Assembly: GCA_018823325.1 (NCBI GenBank) | Contig: JAHJIJ010000011.1 | Location: 62,001 to 126,000 of the forward strand | Length of the DNA: 64,000 bases | DNA from: Alphaproteobacteria bacterium | GTDB lineage: Bacteria; Pseudomonadota; Alphaproteobacteria; Sphingomonadales; Sphingomonadaceae | Reading direction: 5' to 3' | In this document: one piece after another, positions 35,790-44,126 of the stretch | How the letters are laid out: every line of letters starts with the position of its first letter | Numbering within the stretch: the first letter of the stretch is position 1 | Notes under the pieces: generated by a model | Database searches by the model: none | The model's input: the letters and a program-made list of their open reading frames with translations, nothing else | Told to the model about the DNA's origin: nothing | Made by a program: the position numbers and the translations under genes

Positions 35790-36700
35790 TGCGGATTATC
35801 GTCACGGGAGCAGGTGGGTTTCTGGGCAGGGCCGTTGTGCCGCTGCTGCGCGATCATGAGATCGTCGCAACGGATCGGGTCCTGCCGGCTGATGTGGAGG
35901 GCGTGGTTGGGGATATCGCCGATCCGGCGTTTGTTCGAGACCTGCTCGGGCAGGGGTGTGACGCGGTGATCCATCTGGCTTCGATGCCGGGTGCTGCGGT
36001 GGCAGCCGATCCGGCTCAGGGCTGGGCAGTCAATCTGGATGGTCTGCGGATGCTTGCTGGTGAGGCGGCGAAAGCGGGCAAGCGCCCGCGCTTCGTCTAC
36101 GCCAGCTCGATTGCCGTGCTGGATGATCTGCATCCCGAAACACCTGTCGATGACGACACGCCCTTGCTGCCCGGCTCACATTATGGCGCGCTCAAGATGA
36201 TGGGCGAGGCATGGCTGGCCCTGCTTCATCGGCAGAATGCTGTTTCTGCGGTGAGCCTTCGCTTGCCCGGCCTCGTTGCGCGTCCATCGGGCGGCAGCGG
36301 CTTTGGCTCGGCATTCCTGAGCGAAATCTTCTGGGCCATCGCGCAAGGACGCCCGCTGGAAATGCCGGTTTCCCCCGGTGGCACAAGCTGGCTGATGTCG
36401 GTGAGCGCGGCCGCTGCAAATATCGTACATGCGCTCACGGTGAACGATGACGCGCTCCCGCCCTCACGGGCTGTGACGCTGCCGGCGCTGCGCGTGAGCA
36501 TGACTGAACTGGCCGATGCGATCGCGCGCCATTGCGGGCAGGAGCCGCAGCTGACTTATGCGCCTGTGCCGCAGATCGAGCGGAGCTTCGCTTCCTATCC
36601 GGACCTTCGGGCGGCCGCTGCCGAGGTGGCCGGGTTTCGCCCGGATGCTTCACTAGCCGATCTCGTTGCGACAGCACTGAGGCAGGGTATCGCACCATAA
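35789..36700 (+). CDS. NAD-dependent epimerase/dehydratase (extended SDR)
   Basis: 303 aa from ATG 35789, preferred over the ATG at 35783 because AGGGG then has 9-base spacing. The Rossmann motif is 'IIVTGAGGFLGRAV' (residues 3-16). The catalytic YxxxK is in 'GSHYGALKMMGEAW', preceded by 'RFVYASSIAVL' with the catalytic Ser. The layout resembles D-erythronate dehydrogenase-like extended SDRs, which oxidise sugar acids. In this operon it may oxidise or reduce a hydroxylated fragment left by C-C cleavage. It ends 18 bases before the convergent DUF6644 gene. The precise substrate is unknown. Confidence 0.88.
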   Translation: MRIIVTGAGGFLGRAVVPLLRDHEIVATDRVLPADVEGVVGDIADPAFVRDLLGQGCDAVIHLASMPGAAVAADPAQGWAVNLDGLRMLAGEAAKAGKRPRFVYASSIAVLDDLHPETPVDDDTPLLPGSHYGALKMMGEAWLALLHRQNAVSAVSLRLPGLVARPSGGSGFGSAFLSEIFWAIAQGRPLEMPVSPGGTSWLMSVSAAAANIVHALTVNDDALPPSRAVTLPALRVSMTELADAIARHCGQEPQLTYAPVPQIERSFASYPDLRAAAAEVAGFRPDASLADLVATALRQGIAP

Positions 36701-36718
36701 AGCACGGTCGGCACGCGC

Positions 36719-37228
36719 TCAGTAGGGCAGGTAAAAATCCAGCGTGAAGCCGATGATCCGGCCGAGGAAGACCACGCCGATCCAGAAGATCAGCGACAGG
36801 CCGCCTGCCAGCTTGACGCGCGTGGGGATGGTGTCCGCGCGATCCCAGACGGTAACCGTCTTCCATGTCGAGAAGTGAAACCACGCCATGTTGGCGCCCG
36901 CGAGCGCGATCAGCACCAGCTTCCATTGGAAGTAGGGATTGACGGCATAAGTGGAGGCCTTGCTCACGAACATCAGCAGGCCCGTGACCAAAGCGACTGC
37001 GAAGGCACCCCAGGTGAGCTTGAGTGTTTCCCGCGACATGAGCGTGATGGGGCGCTCGCGGGAGGCCCAGCCGAGCAGGCGCAGGTCCATGACGGCAATC
37101 GTGCCGACAACCAGCACCAGGGCGATGACATGGATGCTCTCGATGATCGGGAAGGTCCAGTTGGAGGTCGCGATGTAATCGCCAAGCGCGGAATATTCGA
37201 GATCCATCCAGAGCTGCGTCAGGTCCAT
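36719..37228 (-). CDS. DUF6644 family membrane protein, copy 1
   Basis: 169-aa protein with about four transmembrane helices. The first helix has the family-like motif 'ESIHVIALVLVVGTIAVMDL', followed by 'RLLG'. The same pattern (S-[IL]-H-...-G-...-L-R-x-L-G) is in the neighbouring gene at 37242, so the two are paralogues. The buried His and a second His in 'MAWFHFSTW' are possible haem or metal ligands, which is speculation. Function is unknown. It is the last gene of a four-gene minus-strand group. Inner membrane. Confidence 0.8.
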   Translation of the reverse strand: MDLTQLWMDLEYSALGDYIATSNWTFPIIESIHVIALVLVVGTIAVMDLRLLGWASRERPITLMSRETLKLTWGAFAVALVTGLLMFVSKASTYAVNPYFQWKLVLIALAGANMAWFHFSTWKTVTVWDRADTIPTRVKLAGGLSLIFWIGVVFLGRIIGFTLDFYLPY

Positions 37229-37241
37229 ATGTCCTTCCCTC

Positions 37242-37772
37242 TCAGATCGGCGCGTAGCCGATCCAGCGACCGGCGAAGATGATCAGGCACCAGAGCAGCA
37301 GCAACAATATGGCGTGCATGCGGGTGGCGGCGGCTGTTCTGCCTTGCGGCGGCATTGCCAGGATGCGGCGATTCAGTGCGGTGCTGAGGAGCAGGGCAAT
37401 CACGATGAGGATCATCTTGAACCAGAAGACCGGATTGACCAGCTCGCGCGCGGGCTCGGCGATCACCAGCAGCAGCCCGGTGACAAGCAGGCCGATGAAG
37501 CCCCAGAAAATCCAAGGACCGAACCGCGCGACTATCCGGGCCGGCGATGCGTCCCTAGCATAAAGGCCGAGGACGCGCAGGTTGATCAGCGTGGAGGAAC
37601 CGAACAGTGCGGCGATGCCCAGAATATGCAGCGACTGGAGCGAGGGAATGATCCAGAAGCTGGATTGCAGCATCTGGCTGAAGGCGGAGGCGGAGATGCT
37701 GTCTGCCAACGCCGGCAACGACGTGCTGCGCAGCCACTCCGCGGCCTCAAAGGTCAGATCGACCAGTGACAT
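37242..37772 (-). CDS. DUF6644 family membrane protein, copy 2
   Basis: 176 aa, four to five hydrophobic helices after an amphipathic start. 'SLQSLHILGIAALFGSSTLI' followed by 'NLRVLGLYARD' aligns with the corresponding helix of the 36719 protein, and both end with an aromatic-rich last helix ('AGRWIGYAPI' here, 'LGRIIGFTLDFYLPY' there). The copies are separated by 13 bases. They may form a heterodimer (inference). No enzymatic motif is visible. Confidence 0.8.
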   Translation of the reverse strand: MSLVDLTFEAAEWLRSTSLPALADSISASAFSQMLQSSFWIIPSLQSLHILGIAALFGSSTLINLRVLGLYARDASPARIVARFGPWIFWGFIGLLVTGLLLVIAEPARELVNPVFWFKMILIVIALLLSTALNRRILAMPPQGRTAAATRMHAILLLLLWCLIIFAGRWIGYAPI

Positions 37773-37848
37773 TGCTTGTCCTCCCCCATTCGCACCGTTT
37801 CATGCCCGGTGCCCGTCCCGTTAGGGCCCGTGCATTCTGCCGTTGCTG

Positions 37849-38694
37849 CTATTGCCCGGTGACGCCCATCGTCTGTGCCGCGCCGGTCACTTCCGCTTCC
37901 CCTTCGGTCGCGACACCTTCCTCGATCTGGTCATATTCGACTGCGAAAGAGGGGTCGCAATTATAAGGATAGACGTAGTTTCCGGGCTGCGCGTTCCACT
38001 TCATGTAGCGTGCGCCATTGTTGTTGACCGTCTCGGGATCGGTGAACCACTGGGTACCTTCCAGCGTCTTGCCATCATCGCTCAGCTGATAGCGCTCCAC
38101 GAAGATGGCGTTCTCCGAGTGATCGAGGCCATTGTTCGTGATGGTGGAGGGAAGCAGATGCGTGGTCTCGATCACCAGATCGCGCCCTTCCCACCGGCCG
38201 ACCGAGTGGCCCAGATTGCTGTGCGGCGCATCCTTGGGCGGATGCGGACGGCCATCCATGAAGATGATCCGCGTCTGATCAAAATATTCGAGCTTGAAGA
38301 CGATCATCTCGGGCGTCTGGTAGATCTCGAAGGGGAAAGGCCCCTGCATCGTGTAGATGACGGACGAAACGCGGCAGACATTGGTGAGCTTCATGGCCTC
38401 GGCAGGGCGCCATTGCGCGGCCTTGGCGAGAGCCTCCGGCTTCACGTCGAGGCCGCCATATTCGCCCATCGGAAACTCGATGTAGCTGGCGTCATCCATC
38501 ATCACCGTGTTGGGCGGCAGCTTGGCGACCATATCGGCATTATAGGGGTGCTGCTGGCGGCTGGGCGCCCAGAAGCCGGATAAATCGGGAAGGTCCGCCT
38601 GTGTGACCTCCGTTGCGGGCTGCTGCTGGGCCAGAAGGGCGGACGGCGCCGTGAGAGCCGTGAGGAACGCGGCGCCGATAGCGGCTCTGATCAT
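37849..38694 (-). CDS. exported protein of unknown function (281 aa)
   Basis: Sec signal peptide over residues 1-22 ('LTAPSALLAQQQ'). The mature part begins 'LPDLSGFWAPSRQ' and contains 'VCRVSSVIYTMQGPFPFEIYQ', 'FMDGRPHPPKDAPHSNLGHSVG' (interrupted here by the family's typical spacing) and 'GRWEGRDLVIETTHLLP'. This 'LSGFW...MDGRPHP...GHSVGRWEGDTLVV' style is common in periplasmic proteins of sphingomonads and steroid- or terpenoid-degrading proteobacteria, but no function is known. It belongs with the DUF6152 gene upstream and DUF6644 genes downstream. Confidence 0.75.
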   Translation of the reverse strand: MIRAAIGAAFLTALTAPSALLAQQQPATEVTQADLPDLSGFWAPSRQQHPYNADMVAKLPPNTVMMDDASYIEFPMGEYGGLDVKPEALAKAAQWRPAEAMKLTNVCRVSSVIYTMQGPFPFEIYQTPEMIVFKLEYFDQTRIIFMDGRPHPPKDAPHSNLGHSVGRWEGRDLVIETTHLLPSTITNNGLDHSENAIFVERYQLSDDGKTLEGTQWFTDPETVNNNGARYMKWNAQPGNYVYPYNCDPSFAVEYDQIEEGVATEGEAEVTGAAQTMGVTGQ

Positions 38695-38754
38695 CGAAAT
38701 ATCCCCTCCACGAGTAGCGCTGATACCGGCGCCGGGCGCTGCCCTGGCGGCGGC

Positions 38755-39147
38755 TCAATCGTCCTTGGTGTTGAATGCCTGCTGGACGACCGGTTTTCCA
38801 TTGGCGTCATAGGCCTGGCGCAGGCGCAGATAACGCTGGCCGTTGCGCGCCTGCCAGCCTTCGATCATGACTTTTTGTCCCACCCTCAGCGTGTCGCGGG
38901 ACCAGCCGCGCCGCTGCAGCGTGACGGGTGCGCTCGTCTCCACACGCCACATATGCGTGTCGCCGCTCCTCGACTGAACCTTCAGCACGATCGACCCGTG
39001 GGGATTGCCGAAGCGATAGGCCTCAACCTCGCCCTGGATCTTGACCATCCTGCTATCGTCGAAGAACGCGGCGAAGGAATGATGGGCGCCGGCGGCAACC
39101 GGGGCCAGCAGCGTCGCAGCGGCGACAATCATGCTTTTTCGAACCAT
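38755..39147 (-). CDS. DUF6152 family periplasmic protein
   Basis: 130 aa from ATG 39147 (AGGAG lies 10 bases upstream); a start at 39165 adds six residues. The signal peptide ends near 'AAGAHHSFAAFFDD', and this AHHSFAAF motif at the mature N-terminus marks DUF6152. The rest looks like a small OB-like beta barrel ('MVKIQGEVEAYRFGNPHGSI', 'VMIEGWQARNG'). The function is unknown; the N-terminal His pair could bind a metal. It is the first gene of the minus-strand group, divergent from the GST/FAA hydrolase genes. Confidence 0.82.
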   Translation of the reverse strand: MVRKSMIVAAATLLAPVAAGAHHSFAAFFDDSRMVKIQGEVEAYRFGNPHGSIVLKVQSRSGDTHMWRVETSAPVTLQRRGWSRDTLRVGQKVMIEGWQARNGQRYLRLRQAYDANGKPVVQQAFNTKDD

Positions 39148-39601
39148 GCCTTTCGAGCTCCTCATCCTGTCACATCATTCAACGTCCCACGATGATTATG
39201 CAGTCTTATTATTGGATTGATCAAGCAATTTACGCGCTGTTGCTGTTCGCTCTCAGCTCTTTGGGGTCGCGACCTCAGGATTTTGCTAGAACAATCGGCC
39301 TTTGCCACGCTTACGTCGCTGGGAGGCAATCTGAAGCTATCGACAAATCATAATAAAAACTGATCGAAAACGACAATTACAAACCATTGGACCGATCAGC
39401 GCGCACGTGCGATTCTGATCTTAAGACCAGGAAAAGGTCATCCGCGGGAGGGAGCCAGATGCGTGCATGTCTTCTTGCAGGTTCGTGACATCGTTTTTGG
39501 CGATGCGCCGGCAGGCGCCCGTTCAATCAGGCGTCTCCTGAGGGCTATGATATCCACGGTCAGAACGCGCCCTACTCCCAGTCCAGCATGAGGAATTTCT
39601 G
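39148..39601. other. divergent regulatory region between DUF6152 and GST operons
   Basis: About 450 bases without a supportable gene. 39190-39230 and 39335-39385 are AT-rich and could hold the two promoters. A 10-base palindrome, CGCACGTGCG, is at 39402-39411. No ribosome binding site-start-frame combination of interest was found other than the GST start. Confidence 0.55.
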
Positions 39602-40288
39602 ATGGCGACCAGTCCCGTCCTATATTTCGCACCCGGCACATGCGCCCGCGTTTCCCTCACGGCGCTCGAGGAAATCGGCGAACCGTTCGAGACGCGACTG
39701 CTGGTCTTCATGAAAGGGGATCATCGCGCGCCGGATTTCCTGGCCGTCAATCCGTCCGGCAAGGTGCCCGCGCTGGTGACCGATGAAGGCACGATTACCC
39801 AGAATAGCGCGATCCTGTGGTATCTCGCTGCGCGCTACCCGGAGGCTGAGCTGCTGCCCCGGCCGTCCTCTCCGATGGAAGCGGCGGAGTTGATCGCGCA
39901 GCTGTCACATTTCTCGGCGGACCTGCACCCGCTGGTGACGCGCATCGTCATGCCCGTCCCGATCGTGAGTTCGCCTGAGGCAGAGATGCAATTGCGCGAG
40001 AACGGCGCGCAGGGTCTTACCTTCCACCTTCGCGTTATCGAGCAGACGCTGGCCGACCGGCCCTGGCTGCTGGGCGAGCGCTGGTCAGTGCTCGATTCCT
40101 ATCTCGGCTGGGTCTGGTTCAGAACGACGGGCGCGGGGTTCGACGGATCGGAATTCTCCCGCATTGGCGAACATTATGCGCGCCTCAACGAGCGGCCTGC
40201 TGTGAAGCGCTGCATTGCCCGGGAGGCGGCTGCGCAGGCGGAGCTCGTGACGCGGGGTCTGGCACCAGCACATCTCAAAAATGTCTGA
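39602..40288 (+). CDS. glutathione S-transferase family protein
   Basis: 228 aa. The N-terminal thioredoxin-like domain is 'VLYFAPGTCARVSLTALEEI' with the GSH-binding 'NPSGKVPALVTDEG' and 'ITQNSAILWYLA'. The helical C-terminal domain has 'LGERWSVLDSYLGWVWF'. 'PGTCARVS' places a Ser/Cys-type catalytic position near residue 13. In aromatic catabolism such enzymes isomerise maleyl- to fumaryl-intermediates. The FAA hydrolase 45 bases downstream is the usual partner of such an isomerase. The substrate is not determined. Confidence 0.9.
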   Translation: MATSPVLYFAPGTCARVSLTALEEIGEPFETRLLVFMKGDHRAPDFLAVNPSGKVPALVTDEGTITQNSAILWYLAARYPEAELLPRPSSPMEAAELIAQLSHFSADLHPLVTRIVMPVPIVSSPEAEMQLRENGAQGLTFHLRVIEQTLADRPWLLGERWSVLDSYLGWVWFRTTGAGFDGSEFSRIGEHYARLNERPAVKRCIAREAAAQAELVTRGLAPAHLKNV

Positions 40289-40333
40289 CAGCCGGGGCAC
40301 ATCGCCCGTGTCCGCAAAACAAAGGGAATATAG

Positions 40334-41281
40334 ATGATCCTTGCTACACTGCAGGACGGAACGCCAGACGGCCGCCTGGTGGTAATATCGCCGGACCGGA
40401 CTCATTATGCCCTCGCGCCTGTGCAGAGTCTGCGCGAAGCCATGGAGAACTGGGCTGTCGTCGCGCAGGCCCTGGGTGCGGTCAGTTCGTTTCCCGAGCC
40501 GGTTTCAGGCGCGCGCTTTGCCGCGCCGCTGCTGCGCGCGTGGCAGTGGCTGGATGGATCGGCCTTTCCCACGCATGGGCAGCTCATGGAGGTCGCCTTC
40601 GGCCACGATCCGCTCGATGACGATTTTCCGCTCATGTACCAGGGCATGTCGCATCAGTTTCTCGGGCCTGACGAAGACGTGCGTCTGCCGGCGGAAGAAC
40701 ATGGCATCGATTTCGAGGGCGAGTATGCCGTCATCACCGATCATGTGCCGATGGGGACGAGCGCGGCAGACGCGCTCTCGCACATCAAGCTGGTCGTGCA
40801 GCTCAATGACTGGTCCTTGCGGGCCATTGCCCCGCGCGAGATGAAGACCGGGTTCGGCTGGGTCCACGCCAAGCCTGCCTGCTCCGTCGCGCCCTTTGCC
40901 GTGACGCCCGAGGCGCTGGGCGCTGGATGGCGGGACGGGCGCGTTGCTCTGGATCTGCATATTACGTTCAACGAGCGGCCGTTCGGTCACGCGAACGGGG
41001 CGGCGATGGCCTATGGCTTTCATGAACTGATCGCCCATGCCGCCTTCAGTCGCGATCTTGCCGCCGGCACGATCATCGGGTCCGGCACGGTTTCCAATCC
41101 CGATTATGCGGAGGTCGGATCGAGCTGCATATCGGAAGTCCGCGCCATCGAGATGATCGCGACCGGCAAGCCGCAAACAAGCTTCATGCGCTTTGGCGAT
41201 CGGGTGCGGATGGAAGCGCGGGCGCCGGATGGCAGCGCCCCCTTCGGTGCCATCGATCAGAAGGTGGCGCCGTGTCGCTGA
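40334..41281 (+). CDS. fumarylacetoacetate hydrolase family protein
   Basis: 315 aa. It matches the FAA-hydrolase fold with the extra N-terminal domain: 'MILATLQDGTPDGRLVVIS' and then the catalytic part. Metal ligands lie in 'IDFEGEYAVI' (E..E) and a later Asp ('VQLNDWSLR'). The active-site 'KPACSVAPFAVTP' and 'GSGTVSNPDYAE' are family marks. Such enzymes hydrolyse beta-diketo or 2-oxo acids, giving for example fumarate plus acetoacetate or pyruvate. With the GST, it would finish the lower part of the pathway whose ring-opening genes lie at 31.9-36.7 kb (inference). Confidence 0.92.
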   Translation: MILATLQDGTPDGRLVVISPDRTHYALAPVQSLREAMENWAVVAQALGAVSSFPEPVSGARFAAPLLRAWQWLDGSAFPTHGQLMEVAFGHDPLDDDFPLMYQGMSHQFLGPDEDVRLPAEEHGIDFEGEYAVITDHVPMGTSAADALSHIKLVVQLNDWSLRAIAPREMKTGFGWVHAKPACSVAPFAVTPEALGAGWRDGRVALDLHITFNERPFGHANGAAMAYGFHELIAHAAFSRDLAAGTIIGSGTVSNPDYAEVGSSCISEVRAIEMIATGKPQTSFMRFGDRVRMEARAPDGSAPFGAIDQKVAPCR

Positions 41282-41415
41282 TCGACAGGGCGCAGTGCGA
41301 CGACACGTGAGCAGGCGCAAGAGCGGGTCTTGTAGGGCGGCGGCCCGTCTGGCACGGGGCGGTATGGCCATCGACGCTCCTGCCTTCGCCGCCTGACCTG
41401 GATGACTTGCTTCCA

Positions 41416-42075
41416 ATGACCCTGCGCCTTGCCATTTTCGATTGTGACGGAACGCTGGTCGACAGCCAGCACGCCATTGTTGAGTCGATGGAGACCGCGT
41501 TTCTTGCGGTCGCGCTGACGCCCCCCGAGCGCATGCAATGTCTCTCGGTGGTCGGCCTTTCCCTGCCGCACGCCGTGGCCCGGCTGGTGCCTGACGGGGC
41601 CGAAGAGGTGCGCGAGGAGATTTGCGCACGCTACAAACAGCGTTTCCAGCAATTGCGCTCAACCGGGGGACTGCAGGAGCCGCTCTATCCCGGCGTGGCT
41701 GCACTGCTCGACAGGCTGGACGCCGAAGGGTGGCTGCTCGCCATCGCCACTGGGAAATCGGAGCGCGGCCTCAAGCTCCTGCTCCAGCATCACGGGATGT
41801 CCGCGCGTTTCGTGTCGCTCCAGACCGCAGACCGCAATCCGTCCAAGCCGCATCCGGCGATGATCGAGGCCGCGCTTTCGGAAGCGGGTGTCGATCCGGC
41901 GAATGCGGTCATGATCGGCGATACCAGCTTCGATATGCTCATGGCGCGCGCAGCCGGGGTGCAGGGACTGGGGGTGGCGTGGGGCTATCATCAGGTCGAC
42001 GAGCTGATTGCGGCTGGTGCTGAACGCGTCGCGATGGACACTGCCGAGCTGGCACGCCATATCGGCCTGCCATGA
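41416..42075 (+). CDS. HAD-IA phosphatase (phosphoglycolate phosphatase-like)
   Basis: 219 aa. The HAD motifs are I 'AIFDCDGTLVDS', II 'ATGKSERGL', III the Lys of 'NPSKPHPAMI', and IV 'VMIGDTSFDMLMA'. A helical cap follows motif I (HAD subclass IA). The ATG at 41416 follows CTTCCA with no strong ribosome binding site; an upstream TTG is possible. It overlaps the next gene by four bases and begins a HAD / small membrane protein / ATP12 run that is housekeeping in sphingomonads. The physiological substrate is unknown. Confidence 0.92.
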   Translation: MTLRLAIFDCDGTLVDSQHAIVESMETAFLAVALTPPERMQCLSVVGLSLPHAVARLVPDGAEEVREEICARYKQRFQQLRSTGGLQEPLYPGVAALLDRLDAEGWLLAIATGKSERGLKLLLQHHGMSARFVSLQTADRNPSKPHPAMIEAALSEAGVDPANAVMIGDTSFDMLMARAAGVQGLGVAWGYHQVDELIAAGAERVAMDTAELARHIGLP

Positions 42076-42362
42076 CAGACGTGAAGCACTCGCCCGCCGG
42101 GCAAGACGGACCCGATGCCGCAGAGGCGGCGCGGCGCGCGGCCGCCGCAAAGCAGCGCTTCTTCGCGCTCAGCCTGTTTCGGCTGTCCGGTGCGTTCATT
42201 CTGCTGTTCGGCATGGCCATTTCGCTCGAGCGCTTCGATTGGGTGCAGGGCGACAAGGCGAAGTGGATGGGGATCATCGTTTCCACTGTGGGGTTCATTC
42301 AGTTCCTCATTGTGCCGCGCATGCTGGCGCGCGCCTTTGCGACGCCCAAAGACAAGCCCTAA
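42072..42362 (+). CDS. small two-helix membrane protein
   Basis: 96 aa. The first 28 residues are polar and Ala-rich ('AAEAARRAAAAKQRFFALS'), followed by two transmembrane helices ('GAFILLFGMAISL' and 'GIIVSTVGFIQFLIVPRML'). The ATG overlaps the HAD stop, and ATP12 follows after nine bases, so the three genes are one operon. No function is known. Its conserved position next to ATP12 could mean a role at the membrane part of ATP synthase assembly, but that is a guess. Confidence 0.75.
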   Translation: MTDVKHSPAGQDGPDAAEAARRAAAAKQRFFALSLFRLSGAFILLFGMAISLERFDWVQGDKAKWMGIIVSTVGFIQFLIVPRMLARAFATPKDKP

Positions 42363-42371
42363 GGCGCGCAC

Positions 42372-43070
42372 ATGAAGCGCTTCTGGAAATGCGCGCAGGT
42401 GGCTGCGGGAGACTCGGGGTGGTCGATTGCGCTTGATGGGCGCGGGGTCCGCACGCCGATGCGTGCAGAGCTGCTCGTACCAGGCGAAGCGCTCGCGCAG
42501 GCAATCGCGGAGGAGTGGAACGGGCAGGGGGAGGAGGTTGACCCCGCGTCCATGCCAATGACTGGCTTTGCCAATGCGACGATTGACCGAGTGCTCCCGG
42601 CGATTGGAGATTTCCGGGGGCAGATCGCGGCTTATGCCGAGAGTGATCTGCTGTGCTACCGCGCCGAGGGGCCAGACGCGCTTGTCGCGCGGCAGGCTGA
42701 GGCCTGGGATCCGCTGCTCGATTGGGCGGCCGGCAAACTGGAATGCGGATTCGTCGTAACGCAGGGGATTATCCCGGTTGATCAGCCGGCTCGTGTGCTT
42801 GCCGGGCTGCGCGATGCGATCGAAAGGATTGATCCCTGGCTGTTGGCGGGCGCGGCGACGCTGGTGCAGATCAGTGGGACGCTGGTCGGCACGCTGGCTC
42901 ATCTGGAGCGCATGATTTCTGCCGATGCGCTGTTCGACGCCACCAGCCTCGACGAGGCCTGGCAGACCGAGCAGTGGGGCGAGGATGCCGAAGAGCGCGA
43001 CCGGCAGGCGCGGCGCCGCGCCGACTTCCTGAACGCGGCGCGCTATTGCGATCTTGTGGTTGAAGGCTGA
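42372..43070 (+). CDS. ATP12 family chaperone (F1 ATP synthase assembly)
   Basis: 232 aa. It has the ATP12 features 'WSIALDGRGVRTPM' near the N-terminus and 'AYAESDLLCYRAEGP', 'WDPLLDWA' and 'LVGTLAHLERMISADALF' afterwards. In mitochondria ATP12 protects the F1 alpha subunit before assembly; alphaproteobacteria keep a shorter homologue. Cytoplasmic. It is the last gene of the HAD operon. Length and motifs are normal. Confidence 0.93.
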   Translation: MKRFWKCAQVAAGDSGWSIALDGRGVRTPMRAELLVPGEALAQAIAEEWNGQGEEVDPASMPMTGFANATIDRVLPAIGDFRGQIAAYAESDLLCYRAEGPDALVARQAEAWDPLLDWAAGKLECGFVVTQGIIPVDQPARVLAGLRDAIERIDPWLLAGAATLVQISGTLVGTLAHLERMISADALFDATSLDEAWQTEQWGEDAEERDRQARRRADFLNAARYCDLVVEG

Positions 43071-43109
43071 GCGTTTCCTTGCCGGTCGATTTGGTCTAGG
43101 GCGCGGAAC

Positions 43110-44030
43110 ATGACGCAGGCTGCCCTTGAAATTCACGATCTCTGCAAGACCTACAAGGGTGGCAAACGGGCGCTGGATGGCGTGAACCTCACGGTTCCGC
43201 GCGGCAGTATTTATGGTCTTCTCGGCCCGAATGGCGCGGGCAAGTCCACGATTATCAACATCCTTGCCGGGCTGGTGAACAAGACCAGCGGCACGGCGCG
43301 GATTTGGGGTTTCGACATCGATCAGGACGCGCGCAATGCGCGGCTTTCAATCGGCATCGTCAATCAGGAAATCCTGTTCGATCCCTTCTTCACGCCCGTC
43401 GAGACGCTGGAGAATCAGGCCGGCTATTATGGCGTGCCCAAATCCGCGCGCCGATCCATGGAATTGCTGCGCGCGGTGCATCTTGAGGACAAGGCGTCCG
43501 CATATGCCCGTACGCTCTCGGGCGGCATGAAAAGGCGGCTGATGGTGGCCAAGGCGATGGTTCACTCGCCGCCCATATTGGTGCTGGACGAGCCGACTGC
43601 GGGTGTGGACATCGAGCTACGGCAGCAGCTGTGGTCCTATGTCCGCTCGCTCAATGAGCGGGGCGTGACGATCGTGCTGACCACGCATTATCTCGAAGAG
43701 GCGGAGGAGCTGTGCGACCGCATTGCGATCATCAACCATGGCCGGCTGATCGCTGACAAGCCGACGCGCGAGCTGGTCGGCATGGCGCGCGAGAAGGTGG
43801 TGGAGATCACCGTCGATCGCGATCTGGGTGAAATGCCGTCTAACGACCGGATCGAGCGAATCGAAAAGTCCGCCGACCGCAGCATGACGATCACGTATCT
43901 CAAGGACCGTGCGACCGCCGGCGACGTTCTCAACGTGGTTCAGGCGCACGGTTACGGAATCGTCGACGTATCGACCCACGATCCCGACCTGGAGGATGTC
44001 TTCCTGACGCTCACGCGCGCCGACGGCTGA
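43110..44030 (+). CDS. ABC transporter ATP-binding protein (YadG/CcmA-like)
   Basis: 306-aa ABC-2 type ATPase. Walker A is 'GPNGAGKST' (about residue 39), the Q-loop 'NQEILFDPFF', the signature 'LSGGMKRR', Walker B 'ILVLDEPTAGVD', and the switch His in 'LTTHYLEEAEEL'. The C-terminal extension, from about residue 225, is typical of exporter ATPases of the YadG type. The usual permease gene (YadH-like) is absent: a terminator and a PEP-CTERM gene on the other strand follow. The partner must lie elsewhere or have been lost. Confidence 0.93.
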   Translation: MTQAALEIHDLCKTYKGGKRALDGVNLTVPRGSIYGLLGPNGAGKSTIINILAGLVNKTSGTARIWGFDIDQDARNARLSIGIVNQEILFDPFFTPVETLENQAGYYGVPKSARRSMELLRAVHLEDKASAYARTLSGGMKRRLMVAKAMVHSPPILVLDEPTAGVDIELRQQLWSYVRSLNERGVTIVLTTHYLEEAEELCDRIAIINHGRLIADKPTRELVGMAREKVVEITVDRDLGEMPSNDRIERIEKSADRSMTITYLKDRATAGDVLNVVQAHGYGIVDVSTHDPDLEDVFLTLTRADG

Positions 44031-44068
44031 GCGGGTTTTCGGAGCAGGCCCGCGAAATCAAAAAACAA

Positions 44069-44095
44069 GACCGCCGATCCTTAAGATCGGCGGTC
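44069..44095 (-). terminator. bidirectional terminator between ABC ATPase and PEP-CTERM gene
   Basis: GACCGCCGATC-(5)-GATCGGCGGTC, a perfect 11-bp stem. On the minus strand it is followed by TTGTTTTTTGATTT, an intrinsic terminator for the PEP-CTERM gene. On the plus strand the following sequence, TCTCAATG, is weaker. Confidence 0.85.
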
Positions 44096-44126
44096 TCTCA
44101 ATGTTCAGTCCGTTTGCGACCGTCCG

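Noticed and set aside
29786..39409. A shared 9-mer GCGCACGTG at 29786-29794 and 39401-39409, in the two promoter regions of the catabolic region
   Set aside because: A 9-mer is expected about once by chance in 64 kb counting both strands, and the flanks differ. It is not enough to propose a common operator.
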